A stretch of DNA of 11,011 bases from an uncultured Saprospiraceae bacterium (GTDB taxonomy: Bacteria; Bacteroidota; Bacteroidia; Chitinophagales; Saprospiraceae): positions 1-11,011 of the forward strand of contig CALHKJ010000480.1 of NCBI GenBank assembly GCA_938033975.1, read 5' to 3'. Positions 1-6,932 of the stretch are shown piece by piece. The notes under the pieces are model-generated. The model saw nothing but the letters and a program-made list of their open reading frames with translations. It had not been told where the DNA came from and ran no database searches. Each line of letters opens with the position of its first letter. Positions within the stretch are counted from its first letter, which is position 1. A program made the translations under genes and the position numbers.

Positions 1-575
1 TCTTGTCTGATGATTTTAACCCAACTAAAACTAAGTTCAGATTTTTTCCATTTACCTAGAGCTGGAATAAAAGCAGGAACTCCTGAGGCCCATTCCGGAT
101 AGCGGGCACCATATTTATCTCTTAAGTATTCTTCCTCTGCATACATGATTCGCTCATAGTACAACCAATACAAAAAAGTGAATGCCACTACAAACCAAAA
201 ATTTCTAGTAAGACTAGCGATACCTAACCACATAAAATAATTACCCAAGTACAAGGGGTGTCTTACCACTGAGTAAGGACCAGTTGTATTGATATGATCT
301 GCAATCTGCCCCTCGCTGGTATTTCTACCTGAGGTATTATCTGCTGAATAACCAATTGCGATGCACCGAATCAACAATCCTAATAAAGCGATAGCCAAGC
401 AAATTAACTCCCAAGTAAAGCTGAATTCCAAGTTAAAATCGGGTAACATTTTGACGAAAACAATAAGTCCAGGAATGATTATGAACACGGGCAAATAACT
501 CCGATGCTTAAATAAAAAATCACCTTGAACTCTGAATTCCTCTCTTAATGGCATTTGAAATAATTTATCTGGCAT
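1..575 (-). CDS. Isoprenylcysteine/phospholipid methyltransferase-family membrane protein (partial, C-terminus outside window)
   Basis: This is an integral-membrane, SAM-dependent methyltransferase of the ICMT/PEMT type. Translating the reverse complement from ATG at 575 gives 191 codons with no stop, so the C-terminus lies beyond base 1. Hydrophobic segments lie near residues 28-45, 55-76, 112-122 and 126-140. The family's SAM/substrate motif is visible as GPYSVVRHPLYLGN (99-112), followed by the acidic EEEYL (147-151) and the C-terminal YPEW (159-162) that usually follow it. GGAG sits 9 bases before the chosen ATG; an in-frame ATG seven codons later (554) is a weaker alternative. Family members methylate prenylated proteins, phospholipids or lipid A phosphate. 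The stretch TSGRNTSEGQ (81-90) before the core motif resembles what I recall of lipid A 1-phosphate methyltransferases of the LmtA type, but that substrate is an inference. The gene is divergent from the BatA-like gene. Confidence 0.85.
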   Translation of the reverse strand, partial: MPDKLFQMPLREEFRVQGDFLFKHRSYLPVFIIIPGLIVFVKMLPDFNLEFSFTWELICLAIALLGLLIRCIAIGYSADNTSGRNTSEGQIADHINTTGPYSVVRHPLYLGNYFMWLGIASLTRNFWFVVAFTFLYWLYYERIMYAEEEYLRDKYGARYPEWASGVPAFIPALGKWKKSELSFSWVKIIRQ

Positions 576-734
576 TTATTCTGTCTCCAGATTGGGGCAA
601 AGTAAAGAAAATATGGACAATTAGGCCCAAAAAATGAGTTTTTGACGACGAAAAAATAAACTAAGGCGAATTAGCAATAGGCAAACATTTAAATAAGTTT
701 AATTATCCTCAGTAAATCTTATTTTTGCGACACT
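576..734. other. Divergent intergenic region between methyltransferase and BatA-like genes
   Basis: These 159 bases separate two divergently transcribed genes and should carry both promoters. The sequence is AT-rich with several A/T runs. No convincing open reading frame, RNA gene or strong hairpin is visible. The only promoter-like match I found is the plus-strand motif described separately at 720-727; I could not identify a matching minus-strand motif. Confidence 0.5.
720..727 (+). promoter_or_regulatory. Possible Bacteroidota -7 box (TAnnTTTG)
   Basis: The octamer TATTTTTG fits the Bacteroidota -7 consensus TAnnTTTG exactly and lies 7 bases before the ATG of the BatA-like gene. A -33 TTTG box is not clear; only GTTTA near 697-701 is roughly in place. 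If this is a real promoter, the transcript would be nearly leaderless. In AT-rich DNA an eight-base match of this kind can easily be chance. Confidence 0.22.
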
Positions 735-2756
735 ATGCAGTTTATTTTTCCAAATTTTTTGTGGGCGTTGTTACTGCTTGCTATTCCCATCATCATTCAC
801 CTTTTCTATTTTAGAAGATTCAAAAAGGTATATTTCACCAATGTGAAATTTTTGAAAGAGGTAAAAGATGAAACCAGCAACAGGTCCAAGCTCAGAAATT
901 TCTTGGTTCTTCTTTCAAGACTACTTGCATTTGCAGCCCTGATTCTTGCATTTGCCCAGCCCTACCTTTCTGACAAAGAGATCAATCAAAAGAAAGATAA
1001 TTACATAAGTCTATTCGTGGATAATTCTTACAGCATGAGATCCCTCAGTGAAGATGTCCCATTAATCGACAAAGCAAAGTCTACCGCTAGATCAATCATT
1101 GAAGCTTTTTCCGAGACCGACCAATTTCAAATTGTAACGCATAATCTTTCTGGCAAACAACAACGTTGGCTCAATAAAGATGATGCATTGGTTATGGTCG
1201 ATGAAATTGAAATTACTCCAGAGGTAAATAAATTATCTAGCGCACTCAACAGACAGATCAACTTAATGAATACTGTCGACGGCAATAATTCTATTTATAT
1301 TCTTTCGGATTTCCAGAAGGTGATTTCTGACCTTCCGGCAAATGTGGATACGAGTTTCAATATTCAGTTGATGCCATTCCAATCAATCCAGGAAAATAAT
1401 ATCAGCATAGACTCTGTGTGGCTCGATAGTCCAGTTGCAATAAAAAATCAATCCAATCCTTTGGTGGTAAGAATTGCAAACTACGGAAACGAGGACAAAA
1501 AGGATGTAAGGCTTTTTGTAAAAGAAAATGGTCAAACAAAACCAGTAGGAACTTTCGATATTGATGCCAACAGCAGTGTCACGGACACAGTTGATATGGT
1601 CTTCACACAAGATGGCTGGCAAAATGTTGAGGTACAGGTTGAGGATTACCCTATTCTTTTTGATGACTCTTACATGATATCATTGAACATTAACAACAAT
1701 GTCAAAATTCTTTCTCTCAATGAAGGAGGTGGAAATAAATACTTGACAGCATTGATGGATGGTTTGCCAAACTTCCAGTTGACCAATCAATCATTATCCA
1801 ACATCCAATACAATAAGTTCAACGAGAACGATCTTCTCATTTTGAATGATCTAAATTCGATCAGCTCCGGTCTTGCTACCGAACTAGAAAATTATATTTT
1901 GGCTGGAGGTAAAGTTTTGGTATTCCCGGGAAGAACAATTAACAAAGATGCTTACAATCTTTTCTTTAATAAATTGGCAAGCAATAGCATCAGTGAGTTC
2001 AGCAGTGACGAAAGAGAAGTTTTTAAGATCAATAGCAGAGAGTTTATTTTTTCAAATGTTTATGAGCGTATTGACAGAAATTTAAAATTACCAGTAACAA
2101 ATGGTAATTATACATTTTCAAATTATACAAGCAGAGGTGGAGAGACACTATTAAACTATAGAGATGGTTCTCCATTTTTACAAAAGTACGTGAAAGGAAA
2201 AGGTATTCTTTATGTTAGTGCTGCGCCACTCTCAGAAGAATCAAGTGACCTGGTAAAAATAGCAGAGGTCTTTGTGCCTATGATATACAAAATGTCTCTT
2301 TCTACCGGCGAGACAAAACCAATCGCCTATACCATCGGAAATGATAATCTTGCAGAAACCAACAATATTAGTTTGGGAGTAGAGACGATTTATAAAATCA
2401 CAGGAGAGCAAGAATTTATTCCTGGCCAAACCAAGGTTGGAAATAAAACCATCATAGATTTTAATGACATGATTTCCAAAGCTGGTTATTATGACCTTAC
2501 GGTAAATGACACTATAGTTGATCGATATGCTTTCAATTATGACAGAACAGAATCGATATTGGATTTTATGGGTGTTCAGGAATTGAAAACTAAATTCGGA
2601 GACAGCTATGAAATTTATGAAGACTTCCTTAAAGCTGATGTCAGCCAATTAATAAAAGATAGAGACAAAGGAAAAAGCCTATGGCGTTTGTTCTTAATCC
2701 TAGCTTTAGTATTTTTGGCTATAGAAACTTTACTCTTGCGTTTTTGGAATGTCTAA
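735..2756 (+). CDS. BatA-domain / vWA-like membrane protein
   Basis: This is a 673-residue inner-membrane protein of the BatA N-terminal double-transmembrane family, common in Bacteroidota. Two membrane helices lie near residues 7-25 and 55-76, bracketing the typical basic loop (FRRFKK and following) of BatA domains. A von Willebrand-A-like region follows: a MIDAS-like DNSYS (D96, S98, S100) sits at the end of a beta strand, and a second strand ends in YILSDFQ (188-194). After a beta-rich segment (about 220-320) comes a Rossmann/glutamine-amidotransferase-like region (about 323-400), with NDLLILND, then GGKVLVFPG. A last membrane helix (about 650-668) ends at a short cytoplasmic tail, so the bulk is probably periplasmic. 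BatA proteins were linked to aerotolerance in Bacteroides, but the molecular role is unsettled. It is probably co-transcribed with the dihydroorotase homologue 15 bases downstream. The family call is firm; the function is not. Confidence 0.88.
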   Translation: MQFIFPNFLWALLLLAIPIIIHLFYFRRFKKVYFTNVKFLKEVKDETSNRSKLRNFLVLLSRLLAFAALILAFAQPYLSDKEINQKKDNYISLFVDNSYSMRSLSEDVPLIDKAKSTARSIIEAFSETDQFQIVTHNLSGKQQRWLNKDDALVMVDEIEITPEVNKLSSALNRQINLMNTVDGNNSIYILSDFQKVISDLPANVDTSFNIQLMPFQSIQENNISIDSVWLDSPVAIKNQSNPLVVRIANYGNEDKKDVRLFVKENGQTKPVGTFDIDANSSVTDTVDMVFTQDGWQNVEVQVEDYPILFDDSYMISLNINNNVKILSLNEGGGNKYLTALMDGLPNFQLTNQSLSNIQYNKFNENDLLILNDLNSISSGLATELENYILAGGKVLVFPGRTINKDAYNLFFNKLASNSISEFSSDEREVFKINSREFIFSNVYERIDRNLKLPVTNGNYTFSNYTSRGGETLLNYRDGSPFLQKYVKGKGILYVSAAPLSEESSDLVKIAEVFVPMIYKMSLSTGETKPIAYTIGNDNLAETNNISLGVETIYKITGEQEFIPGQTKVGNKTIIDFNDMISKAGYYDLTVNDTIVDRYAFNYDRTESILDFMGVQELKTKFGDSYEIYEDFLKADVSQLIKDRDKGKSLWRLFLILALVFLAIETLLLRFWNV

Positions 2757-2771
2757 ACACTAAAGAATAAA

Positions 2772-4028
2772 ATGGTAATACTACTTAAAAAAGCCACCAT
2801 CGTCGACCCACTTTCCAAATACAATGGAAAAAGACAAGATATTTTAATTGAGAAAGGAGTAATTACCAAAATTGGAGCCAGCATCTCCTCCAAAAAAGCC
2901 AAAATTGTAAATGCCAAAAACTTACATGTTTCTCCAGGATGGGTGGACATAGGAGTTTTCACTGGTGAGCCAGGTTTAGAACATAGAGATGTTTTGTCAA
3001 CTACCTTAGATTCTGCAGGAGCAGGTGGATACACAAGAATTGCCATATTCTCAAATGACGCACATCCAATTGATCAATCATCGACGATTAGTTTTATCAA
3101 AGACAGAAGCAGCAGCTCACCAATTCACTGTCATTCTATTGGGGCACTTAGTCAGAACTTGGAAGGTGAAGAAATAACGGAGTTAATTGATATGCATCAT
3201 GCTGGAGCAATAGCCTTTAGCGATGGACTACACTCCATTCAAAAGGCAGGACTTTTAGAGAGAGCTTTACATTATGTGAAAGCAGTAGACAGTATCATTA
3301 TCCACAGACCAAATGACAAAACACTTTCGCTTCACAGCCAAATGCATGAAGGTGATGTCAGTACCTCTCTCGGGGTTCCAGGTATGCCAGATATCGCAGA
3401 GTCAATCATGATCGACCGAGATATCGAAATTTTAAAATACACAGATAGCAAGATGTTGATTCACTTAGTGTCATCACAAAAGGGAATTCAACATTTGAAA
3501 AAAGAAAAGAAAGCGATGCCTGAGCAACTTTTCGCCTCTGTTAGTTATCACAATTTGATGGAGACCGATGAGTCGCTTTCTGACTTTGACGTCAATAGAA
3601 AGCTTTCTCCACCATTAAGAACAAACACTGATAAATCTGCTTTAATCAAAGCTGTAGAATCAGACTTAATAGATATCATTTGCTCTAACCATGTCCCTGT
3701 AGAAATAGAAGGTAAAGAAAAAGAATTCATCTATGCTGACAACGGAGCCTTAGGATTACAAACCTGCGCAGCTTCTCTGCTAGAAATCATAGACCATGAC
3801 ATATTGGTCACTAAGCTTGCTATCAACCCAAGAAAGATTTTCAACCTACCTTCAGCTACCATTGAAAAAGGGGCAAAAGCAGAATTAAGTCTTTGGGCTA
3901 CCAAAACAGAATTCGAGTTTACCAACAAGGACAATAAATCTCTTTCTAGAAATTCACCTTTCTTTGGAAAGACATTTAAGAACAAGGTGATTGGAGTAGT
4001 CTCTCAGGATAATTTGGTCTTGGCTTAG
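2772..4028 (+). CDS. pyrC: Dihydroorotase-like amidohydrolase, probably non-catalytic
   Basis: The 418-residue length and whole-chain pattern match the type I dihydroorotase/amidohydrolase family, which closes dihydroorotate in pyrimidine synthesis. Landmarks include PGWVDIG..TGEPG (55-68), the HSIGALSQNLEGEE segment (121-134), AFSDG (148-152), IIIHRP (175-180), YHNL then LSPPLR (278-283), and the ladder of short strands at both ends that forms the composite beta domain. The metal site is degraded. The canonical DxHxH reads D59-I-G61-V-F63, so both histidines are gone. The usual TDHAPH reads SNHVPV, with N306 in place of the ligand aspartate. The SDDG segment is reduced to SDG. H178 remains. 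The gene is therefore best read as an enzymatically inactive PyrC paralogue, like the PyrC' partners of aspartate transcarbamoylase in some bacteria, with a true pyrC expected elsewhere. I use the symbol only for the family. The gene is intact, so this is not recent decay. Confidence 0.87.
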   Translation: MVILLKKATIVDPLSKYNGKRQDILIEKGVITKIGASISSKKAKIVNAKNLHVSPGWVDIGVFTGEPGLEHRDVLSTTLDSAGAGGYTRIAIFSNDAHPIDQSSTISFIKDRSSSSPIHCHSIGALSQNLEGEEITELIDMHHAGAIAFSDGLHSIQKAGLLERALHYVKAVDSIIIHRPNDKTLSLHSQMHEGDVSTSLGVPGMPDIAESIMIDRDIEILKYTDSKMLIHLVSSQKGIQHLKKEKKAMPEQLFASVSYHNLMETDESLSDFDVNRKLSPPLRTNTDKSALIKAVESDLIDIICSNHVPVEIEGKEKEFIYADNGALGLQTCAASLLEIIDHDILVTKLAINPRKIFNLPSATIEKGAKAELSLWATKTEFEFTNKDNKSLSRNSPFFGKTFKNKVIGVVSQDNLVLA

Positions 4029-4048
4029 TGCCTCCCTGAATTTGCTAC

Positions 4049-4064
4049 TCCGCCAGCTGGCGGA
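4049..4064. repeat. 16-bp perfect GC-rich palindrome
   Basis: TCCGCCAGCTGGCGGA is a perfect palindrome. Hairpins of the CCGCC...GGCGG type recur between genes in many Bacteroidota. No T-run follows, so it is not an intrinsic terminator by the usual rule. Just downstream, CTTTCAATGAAAG (4074-4086) is another small dyad. Confidence 0.6.
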
Positions 4065-4167
4065 CGGAAGCTTCTTTCAATGAAAGCGAAAGATTTCAAC
4101 CAACTACAGTTTCTATTCAGCGAAAATTAAAGGCTATTCTTTAACACCAAAATTTCTCGGGGATCAG

Positions 4168-4196
4168 CTTCCGCTCCGCCAAAAGGCGGAGGGAAG
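4168..4196. repeat. GC-rich hairpin with AAAA loop
   Basis: CTCCGCC (4174-4180) and GGCGGAG (4185-4191) form a 7-bp stem around an AAAA loop. After one bulged G (4173) the stem extends through CTTCC (4168-4172) and GGAAG (4192-4196). There is no T-tract after the stem. It shares its CCGCC/GGCGG core with the palindrome at 4049-4064. Confidence 0.6.
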
Positions 4197-4203
4197 ATTA
4201 TAA

Positions 4204-4233
4204 ACCTATATTCGACTTTAGGAGAATATAGGT
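4204..4233. repeat. 10-bp stem hairpin with 10-base loop
   Basis: ACCTATATTC (4204-4213) and GAATATAGGT (4224-4233) are perfect reverse complements around a 10-base loop. The stem is AT-rich, unlike the two GC-rich hairpins before it, and is not followed by a T-run. It lies just inside the right terminal repeat of the 4029-4251 element. Confidence 0.55.
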
Positions 4234-4326
4234 ATTAGAATCAGGGAGGCAGGATAAATCCCCATAACATACCCATTTTCTAAATTCCTGTTCTTATCTT
4301 GCTAGCCATAACTAAAAGTCAATAAA

Positions 4327-4863
4327 ATGGTAAATTCTCCAATCAAAAATGGAATTATTCTAGGAGCAGTCATGTGTATCGCTGCAACAGCTATGGCATT
4401 CATCGCTCCAAAGCCTTTTGTTCTGTATGGTAGGACTGCACTACTTTTGGCAGTTTTCTATTTCATGTACAAAATCGGTAAAGATGAAAAAGTAAGACAG
4501 GAAGGCGTATTGGATTTTGGTGAAGCATTTAAAGCAATATTTATTGGCTCAATTGTGGCTTACCTAATCTATAATGCTTATGAATTTGTTCTTTACAATT
4601 ACATTAAGGCTGACCTTAATGTGATTGCAGTAGAAGCAGCAAAAGAAACTGCCGAAGGTGCTATGGATTGGCTTGCAACTGTTGCGGACACAGATGAAGA
4701 AGCAATGGCTCGAGCTAAGGAAGAAATTGCCAATGAAATGACCGTTGAAAAAATTGGTAAAAATGGAGGAAACACTTTACTCGCATTGATGATCAATTTT
4801 ATTTTCCCATGCCTAATAGGTGGTTTAATAATGGCCCTATTTACAAAAAGTAAAAACGCTTAA
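4327..4863 (+). CDS. DUF4199 family integral membrane protein
   Basis: This 178-residue protein matches the Bacteroidota-restricted DUF4199 family in length and layout. Four membrane helices lie near residues 8-27, 32-50, 68-92 and 149-172. The family-typical short soluble stretch between helices 2 and 3 contains G60-VLDFGEAFK-A70, where a Gly/Ser-Phe-x-x-Ala/Gly-Phe pattern is usual. Between helices 3 and 4 is an acidic, alanine-rich, probably helical segment (about 95-142, many Glu and Asp). The function is unknown. The gene starts a compact operon: the next gene begins 14 bases after its stop codon and encodes a membrane-attached glycosyltransferase, suggesting a role in envelope glycan synthesis, such as assisting the transferase. 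That role is inferred from position only. The ATG is preceded by an A-rich stretch with no Shine-Dalgarno sequence. Confidence 0.85.
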   Translation: MVNSPIKNGIILGAVMCIAATAMAFIAPKPFVLYGRTALLLAVFYFMYKIGKDEKVRQEGVLDFGEAFKAIFIGSIVAYLIYNAYEFVLYNYIKADLNVIAVEAAKETAEGAMDWLATVADTDEEAMARAKEEIANEMTVEKIGKNGGNTLLALMINFIFPCLIGGLIMALFTKSKNA

Positions 4864-4877
4864 ACAAAGCAAGTATC

Positions 4878-5816
4878 CTGAAAGATATATCTGTAATCAT
4901 ACCGCTCTTCAATGAGGAAGAATCTTTGCCTGAATTAACAAGATGGATTGACAAGGTCATGCTTGAAAATAACTTCAGCTATGAAATCCTCTTTGTTGAT
5001 GATGGAAGTAATGACAATTCTTGGAAGATAATCGAAGATTTAAAAACAAAATTCGAATCGATCCGCGCTATTAAGTTTAGAAGAAACTATGGTAAGTCTG
5101 CTGCATTAAATGTTGCCTTTGAGAACTGCGATGCAAATGTGGTGATAACTATGGATGCTGACCTTCAAGATAGCCCTGATGAAATTCCAGAATTGTACAA
5201 AATGATAATGGAAGATGGGAATGACCTGGTCTCTGGTTGGAAGAAAAAAAGATACGACAATGTCCTGACCAAAAATCTTCCTTCAAAACTATATAATGGA
5301 GCTGCAAGAATGGTCTCTGGAATCAAACTCCATGATTTCAATTGTGGACTAAAAGCATACAAGCAAAAGGTTGTTAAGAATATTGAAGTGTATGGGGACA
5401 TGCACAGATACATCCCAATAATTGCAAAGACTGCTGGCTTCGATAAAATAACTGAAAAGGTAGTAACCCATCAAGCAAGAAAGTATGGCAAGTCCAAATA
5501 TGGAATAAATCGATTCATCAACGGGCTATTGGATTTGATGACCATTTCTTTCATCGGAAAGTTTGGGAAAAAACCCATGCACTTTTTTGGCCTCTTTGGA
5601 GTACTATTTACCCTTGTAGGAATTTTCATTCTATGTTATCTTAGCTTTGAAAAATTAGTGCTAGGTGTGCCAGGCATTAGCAGCAGACCCGTTTTCTTTT
5701 TAGGAATGCTCTTAGTAATTGTAGGTGTCCAACTTTTCATAGCTGGATTTCTAGCAGAACTGATTTCTAGAAGTTCGACCAATAGAAACGAATACAAAAT
5801 AGAAGCAGAAATATAA
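4878..5816 (+). CDS. Family 2 glycosyltransferase, DPM1/GtrB-like, with two C-terminal TM helices
   Basis: This enzyme probably transfers a sugar from a nucleotide donor to a polyprenyl phosphate at the cytoplasmic face. Numbered from the CTG at 4878 (312 residues), the GT-A fold shows SVIIPLFNEEES (5-16), the nucleotide-binding VDDGS (40-44), the metal-binding MDADLQD (92-98, DxD at D93/D95), HDFNCGLKAY (152-161), GDMHRYIP (173-180) and RKYGKSKYG. Two membrane helices follow (about 233-256 and 272-295), as in GtrB/ArnC-type enzymes. Start choice: the frame is open back to a stop at 4851-4853 and has no ATG, GTG or TTG before 4926. A start at TTG 4926 would delete the first beta strand, so CTG at 4878 (giving the family-like MKDISVIIP) or ATC at 4875 is more plausible. 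The gene lies 14 bases after the DUF4199 stop and 1 base before the next glycosyltransferase. Confidence 0.9.
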   Translation: MKDISVIIPLFNEEESLPELTRWIDKVMLENNFSYEILFVDDGSNDNSWKIIEDLKTKFESIRAIKFRRNYGKSAALNVAFENCDANVVITMDADLQDSPDEIPELYKMIMEDGNDLVSGWKKKRYDNVLTKNLPSKLYNGAARMVSGIKLHDFNCGLKAYKQKVVKNIEVYGDMHRYIPIIAKTAGFDKITEKVVTHQARKYGKSKYGINRFINGLLDLMTISFIGKFGKKPMHFFGLFGVLFTLVGIFILCYLSFEKLVLGVPGISSRPVFFLGMLLVIVGVQLFIAGFLAELISRSSTNRNEYKIEAEI

Positions 5817-5817
5817 T

Positions 5818-6930
5818 TTGAAATCCTTAGTGATTGTCGGACCTGCCCATCCCTACCGCGGAGGAATCGCCTCTTTCAATGAAAGAATGGCACAGGAATT
5901 TCAATCGAATGGTTGGAAGGTAAGTATTGTTACTTTCACCTTACAATATCCATCATTTTTATTTCCCGGCAAAGATCAACTTCACGACGGCCCTGCTCCA
6001 AGTAATTTAAAAATAGAACGCAAACTAAATTCAATCAATCCGATCAGTTGGTTTCGCACAGCATCGTTTATAAAAAAACTAAAACCAGACCTAATCATAA
6101 GTCATTTTTGGCACCCATATCTTGGGCCTGCGATAGGAACAGTTCTGAAAAATGCTGGCGCAAAAAATATATCTGTTGTCCATAATCTTTACCCACACGA
6201 AAGAAAGTTTGGAGACCATAATCTGATTAAAAAATTTATAAATAATACAGATCAATACATCGCACTTTCCCAAAAGGTTAAAGAAGATTTACTCCAACAT
6301 ACCCAAGTTGAAAATATACTTTTGAGCCCACATCCTGTCTACGACAACTATGGAGAAAAGACAACTCGAAAGGAAGCTTTGCAACAACTTAATCTATCAG
6401 AAGAATTTGAATATATTTTATTCTTTGGCTTGATAAGAGCATACAAAGGTTTGGATTTATTGATAGATGCTTTCGCAAATTTCTCAAAGGAAAACAAAAA
6501 AGTAAAGTTGCTGATCGCTGGAGAATTCTATGAAAACCAAGAAAAATACCTTGAGCAAATTAATGGCTTAGGAATTAAAAATGAAGTCATTATCCATGAC
6601 CATTTCATTCCCAATGATCAAGTAAGATATTATTTCTCAGCCTGTGATCTGGTTGCACAAACCTATCATCGTGCCACTCAAAGTGGAATTATGCAAATCG
6701 CCATCCACTTTGAAAAACCAATGTTGGTAACCAATGTCGGCGGTTTGGGAGAAATGATTTCTGATGGCAAACACGGCTATGTGACAGCCATTGAAAAAAC
6801 TGAAATCGCTGAGGCCTTATCTGATTTTTTCTCCTCAACAAAAAGTAGAGAATTATTTAGCAAAGAACTACCTTCCCTCAAGCAAAAATATAGCTGGGCA
6901 TCTTTTTACAAACAGATTGAATCTTTTTAA
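5818..6930 (+). CDS. GT4 family glycosyltransferase
   Basis: This is a 370-residue GT-B glycosyltransferase. The N-terminal half begins LVIVGPAHPYRGGIASF (4-20), with the glycine-rich loop that follows the first strand, and contains ISHFWHPYLGP (94-104) and SVVHNLYPHE (119-128). The C-terminal half has ILFFGLIRAYKGLDLLIDAF (200-219), a second domain characteristic of GT4. Its donor-binding segment is SGIMQIAIHFEKPMLVTNVGG (289-309), then E312. No membrane helix or signal peptide is visible, so it is cytoplasmic or peripheral. The start is TTG at 5818; no ATG fits upstream, and the N-terminal strand begins right there. It starts 1 base after the preceding stop and ends 2 bases before gmhA, so translation is probably coupled. 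It likely adds a sugar to a lipid-linked surface glycan; the donor and acceptor cannot be read from the sequence. Confidence 0.9.
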   Translation: MKSLVIVGPAHPYRGGIASFNERMAQEFQSNGWKVSIVTFTLQYPSFLFPGKDQLHDGPAPSNLKIERKLNSINPISWFRTASFIKKLKPDLIISHFWHPYLGPAIGTVLKNAGAKNISVVHNLYPHERKFGDHNLIKKFINNTDQYIALSQKVKEDLLQHTQVENILLSPHPVYDNYGEKTTRKEALQQLNLSEEFEYILFFGLIRAYKGLDLLIDAFANFSKENKKVKLLIAGEFYENQEKYLEQINGLGIKNEVIIHDHFIPNDQVRYYFSACDLVAQTYHRATQSGIMQIAIHFEKPMLVTNVGGLGEMISDGKHGYVTAIEKTEIAEALSDFFSSTKSRELFSKELPSLKQKYSWASFYKQIESF

Positions 6931-6932
6931 GC

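Larger units (their letters stand above)
4029..4251. repeat. Nested inverted-repeat element with 11-bp terminal inverted repeats (MITE/REP-like)
   Basis: The element begins on the base after the dihydroorotase-like stop codon. It is bounded by a perfect 11-base inverted repeat: TGCCTCCCTGA at 4029-4039 and TCAGGGAGGCA at 4241-4251. Inside lies a second long-range pair: GGCGGACGGAAGCT (4059-4072) against AGCTTCCGCTCCGCC (4166-4180), complementary except for one extra C at 4174. Each inner arm can instead fold locally, as listed separately. No open reading frame of note lies within it. The GC-rich arms stand out from the AT-rich surroundings. No target-site duplication is evident, and copy number elsewhere cannot be judged from one window. 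It could be a mobile miniature element, a REP/BIME-like repeat, or an elaborate 3' end for the upstream mRNA. Confidence 0.55.

Noticed and set aside
2241..2648. Minus-strand open frame of 135 codons inside the BatA-like gene
   Set aside because: It is fully antisense to a well-supported gene with conserved domain structure, and the translated sequence shows no family motifs.
4295..4301. TATCTTG upstream of the DUF4199 gene as a -7 promoter box
   Set aside because: It is one T short of TAnnTTTG and no -33 TTG lies at the right distance, so I do not call it a promoter.
4029..4326. CRISPR array or riboswitch as an explanation for the repeated hairpins
   Set aside because: The repeats are inverted, not direct with regular spacers. 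The sequence does not resemble a metabolite riboswitch that I can recognise, and its position abutting the upstream stop suggests a mobile or 3'-end element instead.
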